A stretch of 64,000 nucleotides of DNA, taken from assembly GCF_004102725.1 (NCBI RefSeq), contig NZ_LHQS01000001.1, positions 353,327-417,326 of the forward strand. Direction: 5' to 3'. The stretch is from Methanoculleus taiwanensis (GTDB lineage: Archaea; Halobacteriota; Methanomicrobia; Methanomicrobiales; Methanoculleaceae). The translations under genes and the position numbers were made by a program. The notes under the pieces were generated by a model. The model made no database searches. It had not been told where the DNA came from and was given only the letters and a program-made list of their open reading frames with translations. Shown piece after piece: positions 46,592-57,060 of this stretch (the first letter of the stretch is position 1; each line of letters begins with the position of its first letter).

Positions 46592-46921
46592 ATGAAGACC
46601 GAGGTCCTGAAGAGCATCAAAAAAACCGAGGAAGAGTATCAGGCGATGATCAGTGCTGCGCAGGCGGAGAGGAAGAAGAACCTCTACGATGCGGAGATGG
46701 AAGCTGAAAACCTGATTCTGAAGGCAACAACCGATGCCGAGGAATACAAGAAGCAGCGTCTTGCCGCCGCACGGGGACAGGCGCAGCAGAAGTATACTGA
46801 GATCGTCAAAAAAGGAGAGCAGAGCGCCGAAACACTGAAAGCGGAAGGCAGCAAGAAACTCGATACTGCTGTCGATTATATCGTTTCACGTTTTAAGGAG
46901 CAGCTGAATGTTACGGCCTGA
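46592..46921 (+). CDS. ahaH: A-type ATP synthase subunit H
   Basis: A peripheral stalk subunit of 109 residues, almost entirely coiled coil (about 1-90) with the Ala/Glu/Lys-rich heptads typical of AhaH. It pairs with subunit E to hold the catalytic head against rotation. ATG 46592 follows GGAGG; a TTG one codon earlier is possible. It opens the nine-gene synthase operon and overlaps ahaI by 14 bases. Confidence 0.9.
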   Translation: MKTEVLKSIKKTEEEYQAMISAAQAERKKNLYDAEMEAENLILKATTDAEEYKKQRLAAARGQAQQKYTEIVKKGEQSAETLKAEGSKKLDTAVDYIVSRFKEQLNVTA

Positions 46922-48872
46922 ACGGATGCGCAGGCTGCTTATTGCAGCTCCGAAAGGGCAGATCGATGCCGTGATCGCAACGCTCTACCGACACAATGCC
47001 TATCATATCGAAGACTTTGTGCCGGAGAGTGAGGCGGCCGTCCCGGTCAAGATCGGTATGCCCCGTCCGGGAGCAAGCGAAGCAGCTTCAGCGCTGATTA
47101 AACTCAGAGCCATCGAGAATGCATGCGGGATCAACCCCGATGAAGTGGTGACCAAGCAGAAGATTCCCGCTTCAAAGATACGATCCATCATCGAGCGTGA
47201 TCTCCCCCCCCTTCAGCATGAAGTGGAGGAACTCCTCGCCGAGCGGTCGAGACTGGAGACGAAGCAGAAAGAGCACGAGCAGCGGGTCCGCGAGCTCGAG
47301 CCGTTTGCCGCGATTCCTCTCGAGATGGAGATGTACCGCGGATACGAGCGTTTTTCCGTTTTTGCAGGGCACATCGCAAAGGATGTTCAGATTGCCGTTC
47401 CCCATGAGAAATATTTTTCAGACAAGGTCTCCGGCAACATCATCGTTGTGATAGTCCAGAACAGCGATCGCGAGGCGGTTGAACGCACGCTGCTTGATGC
47501 AGGTTTCCAGGCAGTCCCGATACCGGATGAGACCGGGTCTCCAAAGAGCCGCATCGATCACTACGGCGGAGAGATCAAGCGGCTTGAAGGCGAAATTTCA
47601 AGCATTAACCGGCGTATTCAAGATATCAAAATCCAGCACAGTGCAACTCTGGTAGCATGCGATGAACTACTCACGGCTGATGTAGAGCGGGCGGAAGCCC
47701 CGCTACGGTTTGCTACCACGGAAGAGACGTTCGTCACGGAAGGATGGGTGCCTGCGGCCGGTGCAGAGAAGGTCAAAGAGGCACTCGTCAGCGCCACCGG
47801 CGGGAAAGTCTACGTCACGGAGCTGGAGATTGAGCACCCGAACGATGTGCCGGTCGAGTATCAGAACCCGTCGTTTGCGAAGCCGTCGCAGCTGTTCATG
47901 GATCTTTACTCCCGCCCCAGGTACACCGAGGTTGACCCGACCCTGATGGTGTCGATAGTCTTTCCGATCTTCTTCGGATTTATCCTCGGTGATGTCGGAT
48001 ACGGATTGATCCTGCTCCTGCTTTCGCTCGGCCTGCGGAGAATCTTCACGTCGGCAGAGGGGCGTCAGCTCCTGGTCTCGCTGCGGAACGCCAGTATTGC
48101 CAGTATTATCTTCGGCGTGCTATACAGCGAGTTCCTTGGGTTCGCGCTTCCCTGGGCACCGTTCATCTACAGCCGCCACCTCAATATCGGCGCTCACGCT
48201 TCGGAGCACGGAGCGCAGGTTGCGGAGCTCTTGATAGTCACTATCTGGATTGGTATCCTGCACATCACGCTCGGACGCGTTCTTGGAATTCGCAACGCCA
48301 GGAGTGTGTACCACGGCAAACACGCGAAGCAGGCAATGCTCGCGAACGCCGGATGGCTCGGCGTCATGTGGGGTATTATCCTTGCTATCTGGTCCATGTA
48401 CGCGATTCCGCTGATGCCCGATCTCTCGGGGCTTCCTGCGCTCGTCATGGGTCTGAATGCGGCGACCATTCTTGGTGCCGTGCTCTTGCTCGGAGGCATT
48501 ATTGCCATCGCCCAGGAGAATGTACTCGAAGTCATTGAAATCCCGACTATCATCAGCCACGTGCTCTCCTATGCACGTCTGGCCGCGGTGGGACTCTCGT
48601 CGGTCGCCATCGCAATGGTGGTCAACTACATTGCCATTGGCATGATGATCGAGCCGCAGCTCGAAGAAATCACCGTCGTCGGTGTTCTCATCATCATCGT
48701 CGGTATTATCGTCTTCCTCCTCGGCCACACGCTGAACACGGCGCTTGGTATCCTTGGCGGCGGACTGAACTCGATTCGTCTTCACTATGTCGAATTCTTC
48801 ACCAAGTTCTACAAAGGTGGAGGAAAGAAGTACAATCCCTTTGGAATGGAACAGAAGTTTACGGAGGAATAA
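46908..48872 (+). CDS. ahaI: A-type ATP synthase subunit I (subunit a)
   Basis: The membrane stator that carries the ion half-channels, 654 residues. The N-terminal half (about 1-330) is soluble with long coiled-coil arms; the C-terminal half has about eight helices. The segment [22 protein letters not shown] near residue 545 contains the essential arginine of the family (YAR). It overlaps the end of ahaH. Together with the c-ring subunit K it forms the ion path. Confidence 0.95.
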   Translation: MLRPERMRRLLIAAPKGQIDAVIATLYRHNAYHIEDFVPESEAAVPVKIGMPRPGASEAASALIKLRAIENACGINPDEVVTKQKIPASKIRSIIERDLPPLQHEVEELLAERSRLETKQKEHEQRVRELEPFAAIPLEMEMYRGYERFSVFAGHIAKDVQIAVPHEKYFSDKVSGNIIVVIVQNSDREAVERTLLDAGFQAVPIPDETGSPKSRIDHYGGEIKRLEGEISSINRRIQDIKIQHSATLVACDELLTADVERAEAPLRFATTEETFVTEGWVPAAGAEKVKEALVSATGGKVYVTELEIEHPNDVPVEYQNPSFAKPSQLFMDLYSRPRYTEVDPTLMVSIVFPIFFGFILGDVGYGLILLLLSLGLRRIFTSAEGRQLLVSLRNASIASIIFGVLYSEFLGFALPWAPFIYSRHLNIGAHASEHGAQVAELLIVTIWIGILHITLGRVLGIRNARSVYHGKHAKQAMLANAGWLGVMWGIILAIWSMYAIPLMPDLSGLPALVMGLNAATILGAVLLLGGIIAIAQENVLEVIEIPTIISHVLSYARLAAVGLSSVAIAMVVNYIAIGMMIEPQLEEITVVGVLIIIVGIIVFLLGHTLNTALGILGGGLNSIRLHYVEFFTKFYKGGGKKYNPFGMEQKFTEE

Positions 48873-48874
48873 AA

Positions 48875-49132
48875 ATGGTAGATTTTGGAACAGCGGAACT
48901 TACTCTTGAAATGATTCAGGCATCGCAGGTTGGTCTCAAGGCAGTTGGTGCAGGTCTCGCAGTAGGCCTTGCCGGCGTCGGTACTGGTCTCGGTGAGATG
49001 GGTATCGGTGCTGCCGCAGTCGGTGCTACGGCAGAGAACAAGGATATGTTCGGTCTGGCACTGCTCTTCACGGTTATTCCTGAGACTATCGTCATCTTCG
49101 GTCTTGTGGTCGCACTGCTGCTTCTGTTCTGA
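48875..49132 (+). CDS. ahaK: A-type ATP synthase subunit K (c-ring)
   Basis: An 85-residue proteolipid of the rotor ring. Two transmembrane helices (about 19-49 and 57-84) form a hairpin. The ion-carrying Glu70 lies in [10 protein letters not shown], and a second acidic residue, Glu41 in GLGEMGIG, lies in helix 1. Whether protons or sodium ions are used cannot be decided from this alone. GGAGG precedes the ATG with normal spacing. Confidence 0.95.
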   Translation: MVDFGTAELTLEMIQASQVGLKAVGAGLAVGLAGVGTGLGEMGIGAAAVGATAENKDMFGLALLFTVIPETIVIFGLVVALLLLF

Positions 49133-49143
49133 TGGAGTGAACC

Positions 49144-49722
49144 ATGGGACTTGAAGCTGTCGTCGATGAGATCAGGGAAAAAGGGCGAAGAGAGGTAGAG
49201 GCGATCCGTGCGGAGACCCGCAAAGACGTCGACGAGATTCTGCAAAACGCCCAGAGGCGTGCAGAATCCATCAAAATCGCCGCTGAGGAGGACGCTGAGC
49301 GCCAGGTGGCTCACATCGTGAACCAGGAGGTCTCCGCGGCCAACCTCATCGTCAAGCGTCAGGTCTTGAACGCCCAGAAGAAACTCCTTGATCAGGTCTA
49401 TCAGGCCTCACTAGCCGCTGTCAGGGATCTCCCGGCAGACTTTCATGCGAAGGCTCTTGCCGGACTGCTCGAGCAGGCAGCGAAGGAGATCGACGAGGGT
49501 GTGGTGCACTGCAATGAGCGGGATATCCCGGCACTGCAGGATATCATCTCCTCATCAAAGACCCTGACGGGCTACAGCGTAGGTACGGCGGTCGATATCC
49601 CCGGCGGTATCATCGTCGAGAGTACGGATGGCGAGCTGCAGATCGACTACAGTTACCGGACGTTTCTGAATGATGTATGGGAATCAGAGCTGAAGGATGC
49701 ATCTGATATCCTGTTTGGGTGA
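49144..49722 (+). CDS. ahaE: A-type ATP synthase subunit E
   Basis: A peripheral stalk subunit of 192 residues. The N-terminal half is a long coiled coil (about 10-90, KGRREVEAIRAETRKDVDEI) that pairs with subunit H, and the C-terminal half is the globular domain that caps the catalytic head. It lies in the standard place between K and C. Confidence 0.94.
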   Translation: MGLEAVVDEIREKGRREVEAIRAETRKDVDEILQNAQRRAESIKIAAEEDAERQVAHIVNQEVSAANLIVKRQVLNAQKKLLDQVYQASLAAVRDLPADFHAKALAGLLEQAAKEIDEGVVHCNERDIPALQDIISSSKTLTGYSVGTAVDIPGGIIVESTDGELQIDYSYRTFLNDVWESELKDASDILFG

Positions 49723-49734
49723 GGAGGCTCGGAT

Positions 49735-50790
49735 ATGGCAGAGATAAGTAGCGGATCGGCGCAGTACATCTACGTCTGCACCCGTATGCGGGTGCGGCGT
49801 TCGCAGTTGATACCGCGTGAGGATTATCTCCGCATGCTGAATATGAGCCTGCCTGAGATCACCCGGTTTATCGAAGATACCGGATACAAGGCCGAGATCG
49901 ATGAGCTTGCTACCGCATTCTCCGGTATCGATCTCGTCGAGGTGGCCTTAAGCTGGAACCTTGCCAAGGAATACCAGAATATCCTGAACATCACGCCCGG
50001 AAACTTAATGCGGTTCACTGCGAGCTACCTCCGGCGCTGGGATATCCAGAACGTCCTCACTATTCTCCGCGGGAAAGCCCAAGGTACTTCCGCAGGGAAG
50101 ATCCGTGAGGTTCTGATCCCTGCCGGTGCCCTCGATCGGGTGTTCCTCGATCGTCTGCTCGTGGAAGACTCCCCCGACCGGATCGTCGAGGCGCTCAAGA
50201 GCACGCGGCTCTACCCGGTGCTGGAGCGGGAGTTTCCGCGTGCTGTCGAGACAGGTTCGTACGCCCGCCTTGAGAACGAGCTCTACAAGGGCTACTACGA
50301 ACGCCTCCTCGCCGAGACGAAAGGCGAGGTCAAGGGCGGCCGGGTCTTCAGGAATTACGTGCAGCTCGAGATCGATATCCGGAATATTCAGAACCTCTTC
50401 CGTCTTCGCTCGCAGCGTGTCACGGAAGATGTGCGGGATATGATGATCCCCGGCGGTTCGTTTACGGTCGATGAGCTGCAGCGGCTCGCTCTCATTGAGG
50501 GCCGCGATGAGTTCATTGATGCGGTGAAGAAACAGGTGTCGCTCCCTTCGCTCCTCAACACACTCGAGGAGCTTCGGGGCGTCCGGCCGATCCGCGAGGC
50601 GGAGACCGGGCTCACCCGGGTTCAGCTGGAGCAGATGGATCGGATGTCCAAGAGATATCCGATCTCGATCACTCCGATCCTGGCTTACCTCGAGCACAAG
50701 AAGTACGAGGTTGCAAACCTGCGTGCACTTGCGCGGGGTAAGGAGGCGAACCTCCCGAGCGAGCGGATACAGGACTATCTGGTGATGTAA
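49735..50790 (+). CDS. ahaC: A-type ATP synthase subunit C
   Basis: A central stalk connector of 351 residues, homologous to the eukaryotic V-ATPase d subunit, which links the rotor shaft (D and F) to the c-ring. It is helical throughout with three similar segments. The gene ends directly at the start of ahaF with no gap. Confidence 0.93.
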   Translation: MAEISSGSAQYIYVCTRMRVRRSQLIPREDYLRMLNMSLPEITRFIEDTGYKAEIDELATAFSGIDLVEVALSWNLAKEYQNILNITPGNLMRFTASYLRRWDIQNVLTILRGKAQGTSAGKIREVLIPAGALDRVFLDRLLVEDSPDRIVEALKSTRLYPVLEREFPRAVETGSYARLENELYKGYYERLLAETKGEVKGGRVFRNYVQLEIDIRNIQNLFRLRSQRVTEDVRDMMIPGGSFTVDELQRLALIEGRDEFIDAVKKQVSLPSLLNTLEELRGVRPIREAETGLTRVQLEQMDRMSKRYPISITPILAYLEHKKYEVANLRALARGKEANLPSERIQDYLVM

Positions 50791-51093
50791 ATGGAGATCG
50801 CAGTAATCGGAAACAGCGAGTTCATCCTCGGGTTCAGGCTTGCCGGCGTGCAGAAGACGTACGCCGCCGAGACCGACGAGCGGCTGATCGACTACATCAA
50901 CCGGGTGCTTGGAGATAAGGAAGTAGGTATTCTCGTCCTGGAAGGCAAAAATATGGAGCGGATCCCCCAGAGGCTCCGCACCACTCTTGAAAACTCCGTC
51001 AAACCGACCGTGATCACGATCGGTGGAGGCGAGGGAGGCCTATCCATGCGAGAGAGAATAAAGAGATCGGTGGGTGTTGATCTGTGGAAGTAA
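50791..51093 (+). CDS. ahaF: A-type ATP synthase subunit F
   Basis: A small central stalk subunit of 100 residues with an alternating alpha/beta fold: [18 protein letters not shown], then IGVLVLE-like strands. It associates with subunit D and regulates catalysis in the family. Its end overlaps the GTG start of ahaA by ten bases. Confidence 0.94.
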   Translation: MEIAVIGNSEFILGFRLAGVQKTYAAETDERLIDYINRVLGDKEVGILVLEGKNMERIPQRLRTTLENSVKPTVITIGGGEGGLSMRERIKRSVGVDLWK

Positions 51094-52847
51094 AAGAGAA
51101 AGCAAGTGAAAAAAGAGGAAAAGGTGTCCTGAAGCGGATTTCAGGCCCTGTGGTCACCGCGACCGGCCTTGACGCACACATGTACGACGTGGTGAAGGTC
51201 GGCGACGAGGAGCTGATGGGGGAGGTCATCAAGATCCAGGGTGAGAACATCATCATCCAGGTCTATGAGGACACCTCCGGCATCAAGCCCGGCGAGCCGG
51301 TCGAGAACACCGGCCTGTCGCTGGCGGTCGAGCTCGGCCCCGGTCTGCTGACCAGTATCTACGACGGTATCCAGCGTCCCCTTGAAGTGCTTGTCGACAA
51401 GATGGGCAACTTCATCGAGCGTGGTGTCTCCGCACCGGGTCTCTCTCACGAGAAGAAGTGGGAGTTTAAGCCGCTTGTGAAGCCGGGCGACATGGTCGCC
51501 CCCGGCGAGATCATCGGCGAGGTTCAGGAGACGAACATCGTTCACAAGGTCATGGTGCCGCCGAACATGAAGGGCGGGAAGATCAAGAGTATCACGTCCG
51601 GCAGCTATACCGTCGATGAGACGGTCTGTCTACTCGAGGACGGAACCGAGATCACCATGCTCCAGCGCTGGCCTGTCCGTGTCCCGCGGCCGGTCACCGA
51701 GAAGATGAACCCGGATATTCCGCTGATCACCGGTCAGCGCATTCTCGACGGTCTCTTCCCGATCGCGAAAGGCGGAACGGCCGCAATCCCCGGCCCGTTC
51801 GGCAGCGGCAAGACGGTCACCCAGCAGCAGCTTGCGAAGTGGTCCGATGCCGAGATCGTGGTCTACATCGGCTGCGGTGAGCGCGGCAACGAGATGACCG
51901 AGGTTCTGACGGAGTTTCCGGAACTCGAGGACCCGAAGACTGGTAAGCCGCTCATGGAGCGGACGGTGCTGATCGCAAACACCTCGAACATGCCCGTCGC
52001 GGCCCGTGAGGCATCCGTTTACACCGGCATTACCATCGCGGAGTACTTCCGCGACATGGGTTACGACGTCTCGCTGATGGCGGACTCGACCTCGCGCTGG
52101 GCGGAAGCGATGCGTGAGATCTCGTCCCGTCTTGAGGAGATGCCCGGTGAGGAAGGGTACCCTGCATATCTTGCAGCCCGCCTCTCGGAGTTCTACGAGC
52201 GCGCCGGTCTTGTCGAGACGCTAAGCAACAAGAAGGGTTCGGTCTCGGTTATCGGTGCGGTTTCGCCGCCCGGCGGTGACTTCTCTGAGCCGGTTACGCA
52301 GAACACCCTCCGTATCGTGAAGGTCTTCTGGGCACTTGACGCCAAGCTCTCGCAGCGCCGTCACTTCCCGGCCATTAACTGGTTAAACTCCTACTCGCTC
52401 TACCTGGACACGCTCCACGACTGGTACGACCGTGAGGTCTCCCCTGAGTGGAACCCCCTGCGTTCCTGGGCGATGGAAGTCCTCCAGAAGGAGGCCGAAC
52501 TCCAGGAGATCGTCCAGCTGGTCGGATCCGATGCGCTGCCCGACGAGGAGCAGATCACCATCGAGGTCGCAAGGATGATCCGTGAGATCTTCCTCCAGCA
52601 GAACGCCTACGATGCGGTCGATACCTTCTGTCCGATGTCCAAGCAGTACGACATGATGAAGGCGATCAAGACCTATGCCGATCTCTCCCGTGCCGCACAG
52701 GCGGCAGGCGCGACCCCGCAGCAGGTCATCAGCGTGAAGACAAAGAACGAGCTTCCGCAGATCAAGTTCATCAAGGACTACGAGCCCGTTCTTGCGAAGA
52801 TAATGAAGGACATGGAAGCTGAATTCAACACACTGAGGGCGGCTTAA
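51084..52847 (+). CDS. ahaA: A-type ATP synthase subunit A (catalytic)
   Basis: The catalytic subunit of 587 residues. The phosphate loop GPFGSGKT is at 237-244, and the non-homologous insert of A subunits lies at about 110-190. Conserved stretches include [12 protein letters not shown] and [18 protein letters not shown]. The start is GTG 51084, inside the end of ahaF; no other in-frame start fits. No intein is present; A-subunit genes in some archaea carry one at the phosphate loop. Confidence 0.97.
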   Translation: MEVKEKASEKRGKGVLKRISGPVVTATGLDAHMYDVVKVGDEELMGEVIKIQGENIIIQVYEDTSGIKPGEPVENTGLSLAVELGPGLLTSIYDGIQRPLEVLVDKMGNFIERGVSAPGLSHEKKWEFKPLVKPGDMVAPGEIIGEVQETNIVHKVMVPPNMKGGKIKSITSGSYTVDETVCLLEDGTEITMLQRWPVRVPRPVTEKMNPDIPLITGQRILDGLFPIAKGGTAAIPGPFGSGKTVTQQQLAKWSDAEIVVYIGCGERGNEMTEVLTEFPELEDPKTGKPLMERTVLIANTSNMPVAAREASVYTGITIAEYFRDMGYDVSLMADSTSRWAEAMREISSRLEEMPGEEGYPAYLAARLSEFYERAGLVETLSNKKGSVSVIGAVSPPGGDFSEPVTQNTLRIVKVFWALDAKLSQRRHFPAINWLNSYSLYLDTLHDWYDREVSPEWNPLRSWAMEVLQKEAELQEIVQLVGSDALPDEEQITIEVARMIREIFLQQNAYDAVDTFCPMSKQYDMMKAIKTYADLSRAAQAAGATPQQVISVKTKNELPQIKFIKDYEPVLAKIMKDMEAEFNTLRAA

Positions 52848-52848
52848 C

Positions 52849-54234
52849 ATGAAGGAGTACAGAACGGTAACACAGATTGCGGGCCCTCTTGTCTTTGTCG
52901 AGAAGACCGAACCGATCGGCTACGGTGAGCTTGTCAATATCTCCCTCGCCGACGGAACGATGAAGCGCGGGCAGGTTCTCGATACCAGCGACGACCTTGT
53001 CGTGGTGCAGGTCTTCGAGACCACTGCAGGTATCGGCAGGGACAGCGGTATCCGCTTTACCGGCGAAACGATCAAGATGCCGGTGGGTAAAGAGATGCTC
53101 GGCCGAATCCTCTCCGGAGGCGGTAAGCCGATCGACGGCGGTCCTGATATCGTCCCTGAGAAGCGCCTCGATATCACCGGCGCTGCCATCAACCCCTATG
53201 CCCGGAGTTCTCCGGAGGATTTCATCCAGACCGGTATCTCCACGATCGACGGCACCAACACCCTCGTCCGTGGTCAGAAACTCCCGATCTTCTCGGGATC
53301 CGGTCTCCCGCACAACGATGTGGCACTGCAGATCGCCCGTCAGGCGAAGGTGCCCGGCTCGACGGAAGAGTTTGCCGTGGTCTTCGCTGCTATGGGTATC
53401 ACCCGTGAAGAGGCGAACGTCTTCATGGCCGACTTCGAGAAGACCGGGGCACTCGAGCGTGCCGTCGTCTTCTTAAACCTTGCAGACGACCCGGCGGTCG
53501 AACGTATCATCACCCCGCGGCTTGCGCTCACGACCGCAGAGTACCTGGCGTTCGAACTTGGTTACCACGTGCTGGTTATCCTGACCGACATGACCAATTA
53601 CTGCGAGGCGCTCCGTCAGATCGGTGCCGCCCGTGAAGAAGTGCCCGGTCGTCGTGGGTATCCGGGATACATGTACACCGACCTTGCCAGCATCTACGAG
53701 CGTGCCGGTATCATCAAGGGCGTCAAGGGCTCTGTCACCCAGATCCCGATCCTGACGATGCCCGGTGACGATATCACGCACCCGATCCCCGACCTGACCG
53801 GGTACATTACCGAGGGTCAGATCGTGGTCAACCGTGAGCTGCATCGGAAGGGTATCTATCCGCCCATCAACGTGCTGCCGTCCCTCTCCCGTCTGATGAA
53901 CCTCGGCATCGGCAAGGGCCATACCCGTGAGGATCACAAGAAGGTCTCCGACCAGCTCTATGCAGCCTACGCAGAGGGTAATGATCTGCGAGGCCTTGTC
54001 GCTATCGTCGGTAAGGACGCGCTCTCGGAGCGCGACCGGATGTTCCTCGAATTCGCCGATCTCTTCGAAGACCGGTTTGTCCGTCAGGGTCTCTACACCG
54101 ACCGGACGATCGAGGAGACGCTCGATGTCGGCTGGGATCTGCTGGCGACGCTGCCCGAAGAGCAGCTCGTGCGTATCGACCGCGAACTGATCCAGAAGTA
54201 TCACCCGAAGTACCGGAAGAAAGTGCAGGGGTAA
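52849..54234 (+). CDS. ahaB: A-type ATP synthase subunit B (regulatory)
   Basis: The non-catalytic nucleotide-binding subunit, 461 residues. In place of a Walker A lysine the loop reads [10 protein letters not shown], the normal state for B subunits. The sequence [32 protein letters not shown] is strongly conserved in the family. It starts one base after ahaA ends. Confidence 0.97.
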   Translation: MKEYRTVTQIAGPLVFVEKTEPIGYGELVNISLADGTMKRGQVLDTSDDLVVVQVFETTAGIGRDSGIRFTGETIKMPVGKEMLGRILSGGGKPIDGGPDIVPEKRLDITGAAINPYARSSPEDFIQTGISTIDGTNTLVRGQKLPIFSGSGLPHNDVALQIARQAKVPGSTEEFAVVFAAMGITREEANVFMADFEKTGALERAVVFLNLADDPAVERIITPRLALTTAEYLAFELGYHVLVILTDMTNYCEALRQIGAAREEVPGRRGYPGYMYTDLASIYERAGIIKGVKGSVTQIPILTMPGDDITHPIPDLTGYITEGQIVVNRELHRKGIYPPINVLPSLSRLMNLGIGKGHTREDHKKVSDQLYAAYAEGNDLRGLVAIVGKDALSERDRMFLEFADLFEDRFVRQGLYTDRTIEETLDVGWDLLATLPEEQLVRIDRELIQKYHPKYRKKVQG

Positions 54235-54240
54235 GTATCC

Positions 54241-54870
54241 ATGGCGCTGCGAGACCTCAAGCCAACCCGTTCCGAACTGATCGCCATCAAGCGGCGGATC
54301 AAACTCTCGGAGCGTGGCTACAACATCCTCAAGATGAAGCGCGATGGACTGATCCTTGAATTCTTCAAAGTGCTGCAGCAGGCGAAAGACAGCCGCGGCG
54401 CAATGCAGGAACGCTACGAGAGGGCGGTCGAGATGATCGCCCTCGCCAATACCGTCGAGGGTGCGATCGGTGTGAAATCCGCCGCATTCTCGGCGGCGGA
54501 TGCTCCGCAGATCACGCTCAAGAGCAAGAATATCATGGGTGTGGTCGTGCCGGAGATCGAATCCTCATCCGTCCGGAAGAACCTGACCGAGCGCGGATAC
54601 GGCGTGCTCGGCACGTCGTCGGTCATTGACGAGACGGCGGAGGCGTTTGAGGAGCTGCTCGAGAGCATCATCGAGGCGGCGGAGATCGAGACGACGATGA
54701 AACGGCTGCTCGACGAGATCGAGAGCACCAAGCGGCGTGTGAACGCGCTGGAGTTCAAAGTCATCCCCGAACTCTCCGAGGCCAGAGACTTCATCAAGAT
54801 GCGGCTCGATGAGATGGAGCGCGAAGAGCTCTTCCGCCTGAAAAAGATTAAGGCTCGAAGTTCCTCATAG
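54241..54870 (+). CDS. ahaD: A-type ATP synthase subunit D
   Basis: The rotor shaft subunit of 209 residues, mostly two long antiparallel helices with a small beta-hairpin. The stretches PTRSELIAIKRRIKLSERGYNILKMKRD and TKRRVNALEFKVIPEL are family hallmarks. It starts six bases after ahaB and is the last recognised subunit gene here. A separate G gene, found in some Methanosarcina operons, is absent. Confidence 0.95.
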   Translation: MALRDLKPTRSELIAIKRRIKLSERGYNILKMKRDGLILEFFKVLQQAKDSRGAMQERYERAVEMIALANTVEGAIGVKSAAFSAADAPQITLKSKNIMGVVVPEIESSSVRKNLTERGYGVLGTSSVIDETAEAFEELLESIIEAAEIETTMKRLLDEIESTKRRVNALEFKVIPELSEARDFIKMRLDEMEREELFRLKKIKARSSS

Positions 54871-54887
54871 AGTACAGGTGATGTCCG

Positions 54888-56102
54888 TTGGAGATCGGCA
54901 CAATAGGTGATGCGGGGAGTCGGAGCGGAACGGTCATGCTCCGTGTCGACTTCAACTCCCCTATCGATCCCTCTTCTCAATTCATTCTTGACGATAAACG
55001 ATTCCGGGAGCATCTACCGACGGTTCAGGCGCTCGAAGATACAAAACTCGTCGTCCTCACGCACCAGAGCCGCCCGGGAAAGAAGGATTTTACCACCCTC
55101 GAGGCGCATGCGGAGAAACTGGAGCGGCTCGCCGGCCGGGCTGTTACCTACGTCGACGATATCTTTGGGCCTGCTGCACGAGAGACGATCCGCAACATGA
55201 AGCGGGGAGATATCGTGATGCTCGAGAACCTCCGGTTCAATGCCGAAGAGAATCTGACGCTCAAACCGGAGGAGGCAAAAAAGACTATTCTTGTCCGGAA
55301 GCTGGCTGGGATGGCGGACTGGTACGTGAACGACGCCTTCGGAACGGCGCACCGCTCGCAGCCCTCTATCGTGGGGCTGCCGCTCGCCGTAAAGACCGTT
55401 GCCGGCCTCCTGATGGAGCGTGAGGTCGCTTCTCTCTCCCGCGTCTTTACGGGTGCTCCGCGCCCGGTGACGTTTGTTCTCGGCGGGACGAAGGTGGATG
55501 ACTCCGTCGCGGTTGCGGAGAACGTGCTCTCGAACGGGATAGCCGACCGGGTGGTCGTGACCGGTGTCGTCGCGAACATCTTCCTGATGGCACAGGGTTA
55601 CGATATCGGCAGGCCGTCGACCCAGCTCATCGAGCAGCTCAAGTACTGCGGCGAGGTGGCGAGAGCCCGGCAGCTGCTGGCGGCGTATCCGGAGAGCATC
55701 CTGGTTCCGGAGATGGTTGCTGTCCGGGAAAATGACGCGCGGGAAGAGTACCCGGTCGATGCAATTCCTGCCGACGCACCGGTGCTCGACCTCGGTGCCG
55801 ATTCGGCTGCAACGCTTGCGGCACGAATCCGGGAATCGGGAACGGTTGTGTTGAACGGGCCTGCCGGACTCTTTGAAGAGGAGGCGTTTGCGGCCGGGAC
55901 ATTCGAGATCGTCAGGGCAGCGTCCACTGTAGAGTTCTCGGTGGTCGGCGGCGGTCATACTGCGGTCGCCATCGAAAAACTCGATCTCGAGAATGCGTTT
56001 ACCCACATCTCAACCGGTGGCGGGGCATGCATCGAGTTCCTGACCGGGAAGAAACTCCCCGCCATCAGGGCGATGGAGATGTCGCGGGAGATTTTCGGGT
56101 GA
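54888..56102 (+). CDS. pgk: Phosphoglycerate kinase
   Basis: This enzyme interconverts 1,3-bisphosphoglycerate and 3-phosphoglycerate with ADP/ATP; in a methanogen the main direction is gluconeogenic. The protein has 404 residues, with the conserved RVDFNSP start, HQSRPGKKD, ENLRFNAEE, NDAFGTAHR, the ATP site GGTKVDDS and the hinge NGPAGLFE. The start is TTG 54888 with GGTGA six bases upstream. It follows ahaD by 17 bases and may be read from the same transcript. Confidence 0.95.
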   Translation: MEIGTIGDAGSRSGTVMLRVDFNSPIDPSSQFILDDKRFREHLPTVQALEDTKLVVLTHQSRPGKKDFTTLEAHAEKLERLAGRAVTYVDDIFGPAARETIRNMKRGDIVMLENLRFNAEENLTLKPEEAKKTILVRKLAGMADWYVNDAFGTAHRSQPSIVGLPLAVKTVAGLLMEREVASLSRVFTGAPRPVTFVLGGTKVDDSVAVAENVLSNGIADRVVVTGVVANIFLMAQGYDIGRPSTQLIEQLKYCGEVARARQLLAAYPESILVPEMVAVRENDAREEYPVDAIPADAPVLDLGADSAATLAARIRESGTVVLNGPAGLFEEEAFAAGTFEIVRAASTVEFSVVGGGHTAVAIEKLDLENAFTHISTGGGACIEFLTGKKLPAIRAMEMSREIFG

Positions 56103-56160
56103 TAGTGCTCACCCCATTCTCTCTCTCCGGTCGCGGTGGACGATGAGGAGTCGGCGACAG

Positions 56161-57060
56161 ATGCGTTCTCTATCTGCACGGCCTTTTCTGAAATGGGCGG
56201 GGGGGAAGGGGCAGCTTCTGGCTACGCTGATGCCCCGGCTTCCGGCCGATCTCGGTTCCGGGTCGGTCCGACGGTACGTCGAGCCCTTTCTCGGGGGAGG
56301 AGCGGTTTTTTTTGCAGTCGCAGAGGCTTATTCCCCTGAAGAGAGTTTCCTCTTCGACGTGAACAGAGAGCTCGTGCTCACCTATCGTGCTGTGCAGCAG
56401 GATGTCGAAAGGCTAATTGAGGAGCTTCGTGCCCTTGAAACCGCTTACCTGCCGCTCTCCGACGACGAACGACGGGGATTTTATTATGGTCTGCGGGACC
56501 GGTTCAACCGGGCTGAAGGTTCTACGGAGTCTACGCCCGTTTCCCGGGCTGCAGAGTTCCTTTTCCTGAACCGAACCTGTTTCAACGGCCTCTTCCGGGT
56601 TAACTCGCGCGGCCGGTTCAATGTCCCCCCGGGACGCTACCAGAACCCCCGGATCCTCGATGAGGAGAATCTCCGGGCGGTCTCCGGACTCCTTGCACGG
56701 GTGACGATCCGGCAGGGTGACTTCACGGAATCGCTTCCTGTTGTCGATGAGCAGACTTTCATCTACATCGACCCGCCGTACCGGCCGCTCTCGACAACCG
56801 CGAAATTCACGTCGTATGCCTGCGATGCGTTCACCGATGCCGATCAGATCCGGCTCGCGGAGTTCTGCAGGAAGGCCGATGCTGCCGGTGCCCGGTTCAT
56901 GCTCAGCAACTCCGATCCCCGCAATACCGATCCCGATGATTCGTTCTTTGACGACCTTTATAGCGGCTTTTCTATCAGCCGGGTCTCTGCCCGGCGCGCC
57001 ATCAACAGAAACCCGGATGGGCGGGGCAGCCTCACCGAGATCGTCGTGACCAACTTCTGA
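56161..57060 (+). CDS. D12-class adenine-specific DNA methyltransferase
   Basis: A Dam-family N6-adenine methylase of 299 residues. The AdoMet motif FLKWAGGKGQLL is near residue 9, FLGGGAVFF follows, FLFLNRTCFNGLFRVN lies in the middle, and the catalytic DPPY is in IYIDPPYRPLS. No restriction endonuclease, specificity subunit or mutH-like gene is adjacent, so it appears solitary. GATC is the likely but unproved target. The start at 56161 begins just before the domain; ATG 56143 adds six residues and is equally possible. Confidence 0.88.
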   Translation: MRSLSARPFLKWAGGKGQLLATLMPRLPADLGSGSVRRYVEPFLGGGAVFFAVAEAYSPEESFLFDVNRELVLTYRAVQQDVERLIEELRALETAYLPLSDDERRGFYYGLRDRFNRAEGSTESTPVSRAAEFLFLNRTCFNGLFRVNSRGRFNVPPGRYQNPRILDEENLRAVSGLLARVTIRQGDFTESLPVVDEQTFIYIDPPYRPLSTTAKFTSYACDAFTDADQIRLAEFCRKADAAGARFMLSNSDPRNTDPDDSFFDDLYSGFSISRVSARRAINRNPDGRGSLTEIVVTNF

